Source: Cliona cf. orientalis
Lineage: Eukaryota > Porifera > Demospongiae > Clionaida > Clionaidae
Assembly: GCA_963930775.1 (NCBI GenBank)
Contig: OZ005699.1
Coordinates: forward strand, 1,881,501 to 1,945,500
Length of the DNA: 64,000 nucleotides
Direction of reading: 5' to 3'
Shown here: positions 1-15,400 of the stretch, one piece after another
Layout of the letters: each line of letters opens with the position of its first letter
Numbering within the stretch: position 1 is the stretch's first letter
Program-made: the position numbers and the translations under genes
The notes under the pieces: model-generated
Databases searched by the model: none
What the model was told of the DNA's origin: nothing
The model's input: the letters and a program-made list of their open reading frames with translations, nothing else

Positions 1-508
1 GGACTGGGCTGCCATCTTGGTAAAACTCGAAGCTGGCAAGCAGCTTGGCCACAGAGTAGCAGAAGATGACCACGAGAAGAACTGTGAGTGGGGTAGCGAG
101 TTGTCTCACCCTCTTGAGGACTGACACCTTGTTGAAGCAAAAGGCCAGTATCACAAGTGTGAAAAGTAGCACCCTCAGGATAGAAAGCAGCCAGAGATCA
201 AACGAGGACACACCGAAATTGAAGACAGTAACCTGTAGTTTTGAATGCACTTAATTAACTAAGCTAACCACGTGCAGCTTGACAAGCGTAAAGGAAACCA
301 CTATGTAAACTGTGGTCATGTCAAGTGGGTTGTGGTATGAATAATCATGAATAATGTACTAACATACCTGACCTGTGATCGTGTCTTCGATATTTTTTCC
401 CGATCCGATTCGAAGGAAGAGAATAGTGTTCACTCCGACATCCAGGACGATCAGGAAGAGCAGGAACGATCGGAGGAGCTGAAGCTTGCTGAGCGACGAG
501 AGAGCCAT
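1..508 (-). CDS. ABCB9/TAPL-like half ABC transporter, copy A (5' part only)
   Basis: The N-terminal part of a third transporter paralog; the rest lies left of the window. Exon 1 is 508-368 (47 codons, from an ATG giving MALSSLSKLQLLRSF, ending at a GT donor). Exon 2 starts at 232 and continues past position 1. The encoded part is a run of hydrophobic helices, the TMD0-like leader of TAP/TAPL proteins. It matches exons 1 and 2 of the two complete copies downstream almost position for position: the same start motif, the same 141-nt first exon as copy C, and the same FDLWLLS motif at the start of exon 2. Nothing can be said about its nucleotide-binding domain. By family, it would pump peptides across an endolysosomal or ER membrane as a dimer. 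Confidence 0.8.
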
Positions 509-743
509 ATTCAAAACTTGATGTGTTCCGCCGATTGCAGCTGTTCTTCACGAATCACGAAATCTAATTCACGAGTTTTCTACGATGTATTTGAAGAGCA
601 AGAATACTGTTGGCAGCCGTCACGATCAAGTCTAGTTCTTTACGAACTGTGACTTGCCGAAAGATCATTCGATTTTTATACCATTCACTCACTTGCATTA
701 GCGTCTACTCAACCAGCATCAATCGGGTCAAAGGGCAACCTTT

Positions 744-755
744 TGCGCATGCGCA
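744..755. promoter_or_regulatory. NRF-1-like palindrome TGCGCATGCGCA
   Basis: A perfect 12-base palindrome matching the known NRF-1 core (GCGCATGCGC), about 240 bases upstream of the ATG of ABC copy A. The identical 12-mer recurs at 17,795, 27,783 and 30,843. A promoter role is inferred from position and from repetition. Confidence 0.45.
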
Positions 756-887
756 CGAAATAGCTAGCTGATTATGGAACCATACCTTTCTACTACAATG
801 TATCTATGGTGGAACTTATTTAATGTGAGAACATGACATTGTATAATTGAGTGACTCAAATGATAGGAAGAGCAGATAAAACAGTAG

Positions 888-893
888 TTTATT
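888..893 (-). terminator. Poly(A) signal AATAAA of ABC copy B
   Basis: On the minus strand AATAAA begins two bases after the TGA stop (897-895) of copy B, so its 3' UTR must be very short. About 390 bases separate this gene from the ATG of copy A. Confidence 0.55.
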
Positions 894-894
894 G

Positions 895-3800
895 TCACAA
901 TTCCTGGCTCTCTTCCTCGCTATTCTTCTCTTTCTCTACCACTGTCATTTGTTTTCTGACGAGTGTGGCGTAGAGTCCTCCCTTCTTGAGGAGGTCACTG
1001 TGGCTGCCTTGTTCCACCACCTCTCCCTTGTTGATGACAATGATCCTGTCAGCTTTCTCGACTGTGCTCAGTCTGTGAGCTATCACAATCACTGTGCGAC
1101 CATGAAGATTCTTGTTCAGAGCTTGCTGGACCTAGAAAATAAAACAATAAAAACAAATGAAGACAAGTCGCAGTCTGTGTTAAGATATTATTGTGCAAGG
1201 TTAAAGATTATGCATCATGGACGTCATGCCGTCCTACTACAATTTATACAGTTGTTTGACTTACCATAATGTTATTATAATAATAAAGCATAATTCATGC
1301 CAAATGATTTTCCATCCTTCAATCAACCCCGCCTCTCCTCCCACGAAAAATTTCTCAAATAAACGAACAAACCATACCTGATGTTCACTCTCAGCATCCA
1401 GTGCGCTGGTGGCCTCATCAAGGAGCAGCACAGTTGGATCACGGATCAAGGCACGAGCAATCGCTACACGCTGTTTCTGACCTCCTGATAGCTGGGCACC
1501 TGTAAAACAAAATTAATAGTTTGTATCACTGTGATATTGGTAGACTCTCCAATCACAAAAAATACTCTTACCTTTCTCCCCAGTCTGCGTGTCATATCCA
1601 TTAGTCAGTGCAGTAATAAAATCGTGAGCATTGGCAAGTTTAGCAGCATGTTCAATGCTTTCTTGAGTGGCACCCTCCAGACAGCAGGAGATGTTCTCAG
1701 CCACTGAACGGGAGTAGAACACTGGCTCTTGCCCGACCAGAGACATTTTGGTGTGTATATAGGTGTGGTCGTAGTGGGAGATAGGTCTGCCGTCCACCAG
1801 CACAGTGCCTGATTGAGGTTCATAGAACCTCTCAAGCATACTGATACATGAGCTCTTACCACCACCACTAGGACCTGAGGGTGAGGGAGGGAAAGAGTAG
1901 CTTAAGTGGACAGAGGAGGAGAAGGAGTATAATATTTTAGTAGCCTGTCAAATCATGTGAAATCACTCAAACAGCTGCAGTTTCTTCCGAGATCTTTATT
2001 GATCTGAATCCTCCCTAGCTCTATATAGTACTGTGCAGTGTCATTGTACACGTACCAACCAGAGCCACCATTTCCCCTGCATGGACTGTGAAGTTGACAT
2101 CCTTTAGAACCTGTACATTAGGCCTTGTCGGGTAGGAGAAGGAGACGTTCTGGAATTGAATCAACCCTGAAAGCTTATCTGGTTTCTCAGAGCCACTGCA
2201 AAGATCAACCTCTGGCCGTCTGTCAATCAGTTCAAACACCTTCTCTGCTGCGCCCACTGCCTCCATTAAGCCTGCTGCAACACTCGTCATAGCCTATGAT
2301 AATACCATAATAAAATGGCAGGTAATTTTTGTGGAAAGTCCAGAAAGGCCCTCAAAATTAATTTTCGTGGTTTTAAATTTCGTGACAGCAAACCAGTCAC
2401 AAGTGATGATGTAATCGATATACGCACCCGCGACCTTCTTTGTTACTAAGCCATACCTACAGAGACATGGACAAATAGCATGAGATAGAAGAATATTAGT
2501 GTGGAAGACGCTATCAATTGGATGCTAATACTGGAAAGTGTTGGCCGCACTGCCACGACATTTGTGACCATGCCCATCATCATGAACTCACATATCACTG
2601 TAGGCATTAATTTTCGTGGGTGGGAAAATTTCGTGACTGCCAAGTCAACCACGAAAATTACCCACCATATGGTAATATATTATTATATCTACAGGTATAT
2701 ATGACAAAATTAATACATCTAATTTTGGGGTGGAGCATCAGATTGATCGAATACATCTTATTTTGGCGTGGAGCATCAGATTGATCTAGACCCTCAGCGG
2801 AAATTCCTTTGAAGGAAGCTTGTGGTCCATGCAATACAAATTACTTGGCTACCAATGAAGTGATATGCATGTTAAGTCATTAGTGAAACCAAAGGCTTAA
2901 TTGAAACTAATTCATGACTTTGAGTTTGTAATAACGTTAATCACCCTTATGGACAGACTCACATCAATTGCAGCAGTGAGGGAGACCTGGTAGAGGAGTA
3001 GTGCCACAAGTTCTCCACCGGTCATCTGATTCCTGAACACTAGACAACCACCGTAGTACAGAGTCACCACTTGAAGCATCAGTTCTAACAGCTGCAAAAT
3101 AACATTAATAATAATTATTATGGAAGTATTCCAAGTGACACAGCTTGTTAAAGTCGTTTTGTGTGCGTGGTAGTAGAATGCACCTTAAATTTGCTGGCAA
3201 AGTTGAAGAAAAAATTTTAATGTTTGACAGATGTATACATAGCTATTACCATAACTACACATGCTGGGCTGGGGACATTGGGTAGCTACATCATTATGCA
3301 TGCACATGTACACTCACATTGTTGCTTAGCATCCAAGCACCATAGTAAATAGCTTTCCTATTGTAAATCTTTAGTGTGTGTCTGAGCTTCTCTTGGAAAG
3401 TTTGAAACTCTGCCTCCTCATTAGCAAAGCTGCGGACAGTCCTCATGGAGGAGAGACACTCCTCCGCAGTATTATTAGCCTTGGCAAATGAACCCTGGAT
3501 TTCAAAAACCACATCCTGTGCAAGGAGAGAGAGAGAGAGAGATCAAATGCAGCCTCAAACCTATCAAGTGCTGAATACCAAGAACACATTTTTAGCTAAT
3601 TAAATAACCCATTAAGTGCAGCCATGCATACCTTGATCTTGTTGCCAAAATAGTGTGTAACCATGGTAATGATTGGAATGCCCACTATGGTGATGGTAGA
3701 GAGCTTCCAGGTGAGCTTGATCATGAAGAACAAGGATCCAATAAAAATCACCAGATTCCTAAAGAAAAAATTAATCATCAATTGGCCCCATCCCAGCTTT

Positions 3801-5189
3801 TCTCAATGTTGCACCTTTACTTTAAAGAGCTAGGAGGACCTAGGCCATTATTGAAAATTTCTTATCTCATTTTCAACCATTATACTTTACCTAAGAAAGA
3901 TGTTGAGATTGAGTGCAATTTGGTCTGAAAGCTTGGTTGTATCGGAGGTCAATCTAGAGGTCAAATCTCCCGTCTCAATCTTGTCAAAGAATCCAATGTC
4001 CTGACGCAGCAGAGTTTTGAATAGGGCCTTACGAATATTGATCTGAAGCTTCCCATTGGCAAGGATGAGAAAGCTTGCTCGAAACAAAGCCGTTATAGCA
4101 CTAACAATAGTTATTACGACCATAATGAGAATGGCATGTTGAAATTCAGCCTCTGATCGAGACAGTATAATGTTATTGATGACCATTCCTGTGTAGAAAG
4201 GAATGGAGCTCATGGCAATCGCAGAGATGATGAGAGAGATGAATCCCAGGGCATACAGGTGAATGTCCGGCTTGGCGTAAGTGATAATGGTCCACGTCAC
4301 TTTCAAGCCAGACATTTTCTTTGTCCCGAGCTCTTCGTTTTCATCAAAATCGTCATCAAGTTCCACATCTCCAAGTAGTGGCATCTCTTCATGCGTGCTG
4401 GTCTCCTTGTTCCCCAGCAGAGACTTGCTGGACTCAATGGTTGTTAGTGCATAGTAAAGCAGTCCGTACAGCAAGACGCAGACCATAGACCAGGCCACTT
4501 CAGCCCACAGCCAGGGATGATGCGGCAGCTGTCTGCTACTAGTAGGAGATATGTTACTACCAGTAGTAGGTGCAATAGTGGTAGGAAATAAGACTGCATT
4601 TGACGTATTTTCACATAGTACTGGTGTAGTAGGGTTGGTAAGCTTTGATCCATAGACTGGGCTACCATCTTCGTGGTATTCAAAGCTAGCGAGAAGTTTG
4701 GCTACCGAGTAACAGAATATTATAGTTAGGAAGATAGCGAGCATGGGAACCAACTTCTTTGCCACCTTAAGAATTACCACTTTATTGAAGCAGAATATGA
4801 GCACTAAGAGTGTAAAGAGTAGCATTCGAAGGAGTGAGAGAAGCCATAGATCAAATGAAGACACTCCAAAATTGTAGAGAATGATCTGTAAAATTTTTTT
4901 AGAGCACAGTAATAATTTCATTAGTAACAGGGGCCCTATTCTGGAATTTACCATGCAAAGGTGCTGAAAACAGCACCTTACTCTGCTGAGCTATGCCTAT
5001 AGCTATAGTGAATTTTTCATAGATTATGGTTATTTTTTCAAGTACCTGATCAGCGATTGACTCTACAACACTCCTGCCTGGCGATCCGACTTGAAGGAAG
5101 AGAACAGAGGATACTGCGACATCGAAAAGAACGAAGAACAGCAGAAGGATGCGGATCAACTGGAGCTGCGCAAGCGACGATAGCGCCAT
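895..5189 (-). CDS. ABCB9/TAPL-like half ABC transporter, copy B
   Basis: Nine exons on the minus strand: 5189-5046, 4885-3891, 3758-3632, 3515-3318, 3091-2963, 2293-2056, 1874-1572, 1499-1378, 1131-895. All junctions are GT/AG and keep frame, giving 830 residues. Exon 1 plus the start of exon 2 encode a TMD0-like hydrophobic leader. The rest of exon 2 to exon 5 encode the six-helix transmembrane domain, with a long acidic loop before the core. Exons 6-9 form the nucleotide-binding domain: Walker [10 protein letters not shown] (Lys about 617), signature LSGGQ (715-719), Walker [12 protein letters not shown] (Asp-Glu about 739-740), switch His about 771. All catalytic residues are present. By family it is a half transporter working as a dimer, exporting peptides into an organelle. 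It sits head to tail with copies A and C. Confidence 0.88.
2303..2674 (-). mobile_element. TIR element (MITE), copy 1, in intron of ABC copy B
   Basis: The right end reads ACGAAAATTACCCACCATAT then GGTA, inverted relative to a degenerate left end near 2303 (TACCATA, then GGTAATTTTTGTGG). The body matches the element at 11,543-12,035 in opposite orientation, with internal deletions. It lies wholly inside the intron between exons 5 and 6 of ABC copy B. No transposase is encoded, so it is non-autonomous. The TA at the ends suggests a TA target, as in Tc1/mariner-type elements (inference). Confidence 0.65.
2702..2790. repeat. Short tandem duplication in ABC copy B intron
   Basis: A unit of about 50 bases containing GGAGCATCAGATTGATC occurs twice in a row with minor changes, in the same intron as the TIR element. 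No coding potential. Confidence 0.5.
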
Positions 5190-5383
5190 AGCTGCTTGCA
5201 ATTGATCGCAAATCGCATCAACACTGAATAGTTGGGCGGAGCGCAACCGCCCGTTTTAATTTTGCGCGGAGGCTACGCTCCGCCCAACTACGAATAAAGG
5301 TCAAAGGGCACAAGTATACATCTTAGATACATAAATAAACATGAAAATAATACCCTGAATATAAAAAAAAATGCAATCACTGA

Positions 5384-9324
<3,941 letters not shown>

Positions 9325-9498
9325 TGCTGCCTACGAATTGCGTTGGTCCAGATCACATAATTTAATTTCTGGATGTAAAGGTCAATGGGTGGAGCTAGTA
9401 CGCATGAGGTAGTATCCGGTGGGTGGGGCTACCCAGCTTGCGCTTGCATGCAGGCGATAGAATGCGGAACTCCGTATACTGTTTGCCCACGTGGAGCG
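9325..9498. promoter_or_regulatory. Divergent promoter interval, ABC copy C / POLR1B
   Basis: Only 174 bases separate the two oppositely directed start codons, so both promoters must lie here or overlap the first exons. It contains no clear TATA box. That is usual for housekeeping divergent promoters (inference). Confidence 0.45.
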
Positions 9499-12400
9499 AT
9501 GGCTGAAAGGAGCAAGCTACTGGAGTCGAGGCAGCCTCCATCTCTGAGGCATTTGACCTCCAAGGACTATGGAAAGCTTAAGAGCACTCAAAGAAAGGTA
9601 AATCTGACAATTACTTGCAAATAAAATGATGCAGCTTTGATCATAGATTGCCACATTGTAAATATTTTGTATAGGCTCTCCAGGATTTGACTCGTCAGCA
9701 CACAGAGTCCTTTAATTTCATGGTGGAGGAAGGCCTATCATATGCAGTGCAGGTATGGGTTAATAGTACAGTGGAAACCCCCTCTGCTACAGTCCATCTC
9801 AGTTTAATAGAAGAAACAAATTATCTGTGATATTGATCACAAAGTTAGTGACCGTGCTGTATGCTTTCTTGTGCAGAATTTGCCAACTTACGAGCTAAAG
9901 GATCCACAGAACAGAAAGATATCACTTTTCATTGAGGTATACCCCCTTCATTAACCCAAGCATTAATTATTGTATTATTAATTATTGTGGTTAATTAACA
10001 GGAGGCAAGCATTGGTTACCCCACAGTGCCAGAGACTAATGTCTACGCCAAGTCTGTGAAGATCTACCCTTCAGAGTGTCGTCAGCGAGCTGCCACGTAC
10101 AAGGCCAAGCTCTCCGTTACGTTCAAATGGATGATCAATAACCAGCCGGCTGGAGGGGCTACCAAGATACTAGGACAGGTCCCTATTATGGTCAAGGTGA
10201 GTGGTGAAGTTTTACGTTCAGTGTTTGCAGAACCCCTCTATGAGGGACGTATAAAATGAAAATACTTTGTATGTATTTATTTAGTCTGAACGCTGTCGCC
10301 TGTTACACTTGAAGCCGAAGGAACTAGTGAAGTGTCACGAAGAGGCAGAGGTGAGATTTCCACTAAGAGTGAATGTTACTATTGCCGGAATGATCGGTAA
10401 TTTTGGTAATGTACAGGAGTTTGGAGGCTATTTCATCATTAATGGCAATGAGAGAATCATCAGGATGCTGGTGCTACCAAGAAGAAATTATGTATGTTTA
10501 AGAGCTAGTGTGATATGGATGCTTGTATTGTTTTTTTTTTGTTTGAGCTGGTGGGGATTAGTATAGAGGGAAGGTGCACTAGCTAGAGTCCCTCTTCTGA
10601 CTCGATTTTCTTTGAAATCTGTTATCTGCAATTCACCTGAACATACGATAAATAATGTAACATATCGACCACTACTGTCTATTTAACATAAAATTATAAT
10701 GTGTATAATTCAGAAATCAATACGAGATAAATGCATGTATCAATAAACATATTTAATTTATGGCAGAATTCAGAAGTCATTTCCATTCAGATATCTCAAT
10801 GTAATCTTCTTGTGAACTTCTTTGAACTCCCTTAAGTCCTTCGATTCTTCTCTCTGGCCTTGTTTATCTACAATTGTTTTTACTGAAGCCCTATCGTCAT
10901 CGTCGTCATCAACGTGACGATCATGCATCTCTAATTCCACAGCTGATATTGGGACACCTGCGTGTGTTCCATCACTATCAGAGTCAGATCTGCCACTCAT
11001 TAGCTGCGGAAATGATCGGTAGTCGTTACGTTGCAAGTCAAAATTGTTTGTCGTTTGGAAATAACCTTCAAGGTCATCCTGATTGGATAATCCGTGCTCA
11101 AAACTGCTTTCTATGCTTGATGAGCTGGCTGAGGCCAATTCTGAACCTTCATTGCTAGAAGTTGGCTGGGGTGTAGTTACGTCGTCGACTGGAGTTTGCT
11201 GTGGCTTATATCTTGATTCACTGGGATCAGTATGCCTGATTGCTTGGAGGTCATAAACGTCACGCATGGTTTCACGAAATGTGGTTTTGTTAAGACTCAT
11301 TTGAGTTTCTAGGTGAAATATTATTCCTTTGATTTGTTTATTTGTTGTTGAAGTTAGCATACGGACTTGTTCCATGAGTTTCTTGATTTGCTGGTTATGC
11401 TTTCTTTCAACTTCCCTGTACTTTTTTCTCCAATAGTGTGTCTAGGATATGCGTAAGAAGAAACTGTTAAACAGATGCTTCCAAAGGATTTGTGCAGAAT
11501 AAAGATCCAAGGCCCAAAGATTATAATAAGCTTTGTATAGCATACCGTATGGTGGGTGATTTTCATGGGATGCTAATTTTTGTTATTTTCGTGGTTGACT
11601 TGGCAGTCACGAAATTTTCCCACCCACGAAAATTAATGCTTACGGTGATATGCGAGTCCATGATGATGGGCGTGGCCACAAACATCGTGGCAGCACAGCC
11701 AACACTTTCCAGCAAGAAACAACTTCTTGTATGCAATGTCACCAGACCCCTCTTTCCCTCGGATTGTGGGGTGTGGCTTGTGAGACTAGCCATTTTCATC
11801 CAGCTGATAGCGTCTTCAACACTAATATTCTTCTATCGTGCTATTTGTCCAAGTCTCTGTTAGTAACGAAGAAGATCGTGAGCACGTGTATTGATTGCAT
11901 CATCGCTTGTGCAGCAGTGCCATGCCCCTGGACTGGTTGCTGTCATGAAATTTAAAACCACGAAAATTAATTTTGAGGGCCTTTTCGGACTTTCCACGAA
12001 AATTAGCCCCCACGAAAATTACCCACCATACGGTAGTCACTTCTTATGGCCATGATCAGTAGCATTTTTAGGAGGCTAAGGTTTCAGGCATTTTTGATAA
12101 GTGTTTAAGCACTTTCCTATAGCTATCTGGCTAGTTAGGTACTGCATTGTACCAGTCAGGCTTAGATTAGTAGTCTCTGATACAAAATTTATGTCAATTC
12201 GGCACTGGAGCCAGAGATTCAGCATGCATATCCACATTGTGTACTTCCTTATATTCATGCTAGTTATGAGTTGTTGAGTGGTGCTGTTTATCCTTACCTC
12301 TGGGATCATAGTAGGGCCAGTAATGCCTGGAAACTTGGTCACATCTGCGGTAATAATCAATTTTACATCATCACCTGTGTAGCGATAATTAAAATTTCGT

Positions 12401-15400
12401 ATCTTCTATGACGAGATATCTTGTTCATGAGATCATCAGCCCCTACTTTGTGCAAAACAGAGCAGAATTTCTCTAAGAACCCAGACTTATGCTTCTGCAA
12501 GCACTCTAGTAGGTACTTTTCTTTGTCTTTTTTTTAGCTTTGCGTAGGTTTCTCCCTGTTCACGAGTTAATAAGCCATCTTTCTGCATTTGTCTTGCTGT
12601 AGTTTCTGGCATTTCTCGGATGAGTTCATAATATAGATCTTCTACTATCCACCAATCCAATGACGTCTCTTCTTCAGGTTCCTGCATTAATACGAAGCGA
12701 TAGTGATATGATTATTATACGTGCGCTCTATTGTATTACCATAATTTTGCCGAGATAGTCGTATACTTGTATACTCTTGTTTGCAAAGAAAGAAGCTTAT
12801 GTTTTTGTGGCTCAATCCAGGGCGTGTACAGTAAAAGTGTTACCATAGTGATTTCATCCATATGGTGCTTTCCCTAAATCATTGAATCCACTTGGAGAGT
12901 GAAAGTTACTAACATTCACTTACAGTGCTGCAATTATTCACGAGATCAATTATTCATGTGGATTATCTTTGTATTTGATATCCATGGAAACAAAAAGCCA
13001 GAAATCAGCCGATCCCTTGCTTGGTATGCAATGTATACTAATTTATTATTCATCTCACTAGACTGTACACCAGCTTTCAATATTGAAGCTCTGAGAAGCA
13101 AAGGGCCTCGGACATTCTTGGGACAGCTGCTTCTGTAGTGTACATGCATGTATAGAATTTAAGAAAGATTTGTTTATAGAAATGTAGGCATCAGTATGAT
13201 GATAATATTAGTATACATGCCTTTTTATGTGCTATATCAGTGTACTGTGATATGATTCAAAATGTATTGACTACAAAATAGATTGTTGGTAGCTGCCTAG
13301 CAACCAAAGTTTTTATAGGCATTTTGCCGGCTATGGGAATGGGGTGGGTCATCATAAAGTAGGCCAATGACGAACAGAGGTGAACTACCAACAAAATAGT
13401 TATCTGACAGTTATTGGGGTGCATTCGACCATGCATCTCATGCACCCCAATTACTGTCAGATAACTATTATTTATCATTGTTTGTGTGAGTTGAAGATTG
13501 ACTTTTCATACACAATATGTAAACAGTTTGTGACGAATAAAGATTCCCCAATATATGATACAGAATTAATATGTGTACCTGAGGTATCCCCAGTAAAAAA
13601 TGATCTACAATTCTCAGTGAGCTATATATTTATTACACATAATCTTTCCCTGCAGCCAATGGGAATCATTAGACAGTCTTGGAAGGGGCGTGGTCCACTG
13701 TACACCGAGTATGGCATCAGCATTCGCTGTGTGAGGAAGGATCAAACTGCAGCGGTGAGTGATCATGTGACTTTAAAATTGTAACGATGTTCGATCACAT
13801 GACTATCATGTGATTAACTCTCTGCCACTCCTATAGAACCTTACTCTTCATTACTTGACCGATGGCAGTTGCATGCTCCAGTTCTCCAGGAACAAGCAGC
13901 TCTTCTACGTACCAGTCATTCTCATTCTAAAGGTGAACTTTGTTGCGTCGGAGTACATATAGCTAGCGATACCGATAATTATTATAATACTTACATGTAT
14001 GTTATTACATAGGCTCTGATAGAAACTACTGATGTGCATATATACAACGAGCTGATCCGTGGAAATGAGGAGGATACGTTTCTCAAAGGGTGAGTATCCT
14101 CAAAAAATGGGTACATGTACGTAGGCCTGGGTAGCCTTCCCAGCTTGTCAGCCTCGCATGAGAACCTTGAAATTTGGTGCTTGGATACTTACGGTTAGGA
14201 CACTACAGTATTTCCGTATTATTCTTTTTTTGTCTGCCCTTGCTATATATATATACATGTAGCTGTGTGTCATCCATGCTCCGGACAGCTCTATCAGACG
14301 GTCTCACCACTCAGTCGTCAGTGCTCAAGTTCATAGGGGAGAGGTTTCGACCCCGAGCTGATCTGCCGGAGTGGACCTCTGATGAGGACATCACCAGACA
14401 CCTTCTCAAGTATGCTCGTGCATATGCTACGATAGTAATATCCATGTATATGCAATTTTTAAGTGTTTCTGTCTTTTGTATAAAATACGACAACTCTGTA
14501 CACATTATTGTTGGCTAATCTTGAATGAATTTGCTCTCTTTTGCAGTGAACTTGTGTTGGTTCATTTGAATAGAAACATCGATAAGTTCAACATGCTCAT
14601 GTGAGTCGTCTTCCTATAGCAGTTATAGGTTGAGGGATAAAAGCTTGAGTTGATACTGAGCTTGTGGTCAATAAGGTATGCATGAGTAATGTTCTGCTTC
14701 AGTTCCTCAACCTATAGCTACCTGCAAAAATTTCTGTGGCAGTTGCTTACATGGTGATATAGATACTGCACATGTATGTGTATGTGTGTGTGACTATAAA
14801 GCTGCATGGCCAGTGATGATGCTCAGAGACGGGCGGACTGAGTGAAGTGTCTTTTATTAAAGACATTTCTATGCAGAGTGTCTCTTATTCTGAGGCCCTA
14901 GCTATTATCCTCAGTATTCTCCCCAAGCTCAATTCAAGGCATGACAGCTAGGAGGGCATAGTTTGGGTGGAGACCGTGGCCACATCAAAGCCGCTACAGA
15001 TTATCCCTATTCCCACATCTCTGTACTGAAGGCTTGTTGAGCCGACATGCCTTAGGTATGCTGGGGAGAACACTGATCCTCCTGATATGTACTCTTACAT
15101 AGTAGGCCATGTGTAAATTTGGTTTTGATCTCTCCCCCTCTCTCTCTCCCTCTACCCATCAGCTTTATGACTCGCAAGCTCTATGCTCTATCTTCTGGCA
15201 AATGTGCTGCTGAATCAGCAGATTCCCCTAGCAACCAGGAGATCCTGCTCGGTGGTCACTTTTACCTCATGGTGCTCAAGGTCAGTAGATCAGGGAAAGT
15301 CCCTTAAAATTTGGGGATTTTCCCCTTTAGGTTTGCACTGCTGCATATGGGATGGGAGTTTCCCTATTAGGGAAAGTACCAGTTTTGAGAGGGAAACTCC

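Noticed and set aside
345-551. Minus-strand open frame over ABC copy A exon 1
   Set aside because: The start and frame shown overlap exon 1 in a different frame; the supported exon is 508-368.
12300-12376. Possible extra exon of the nested intron-6 gene ([14 protein letters not shown])
   Set aside because: It has an AG and a GT, but joining it in the required phase 0 gives a stop; left out of the model.
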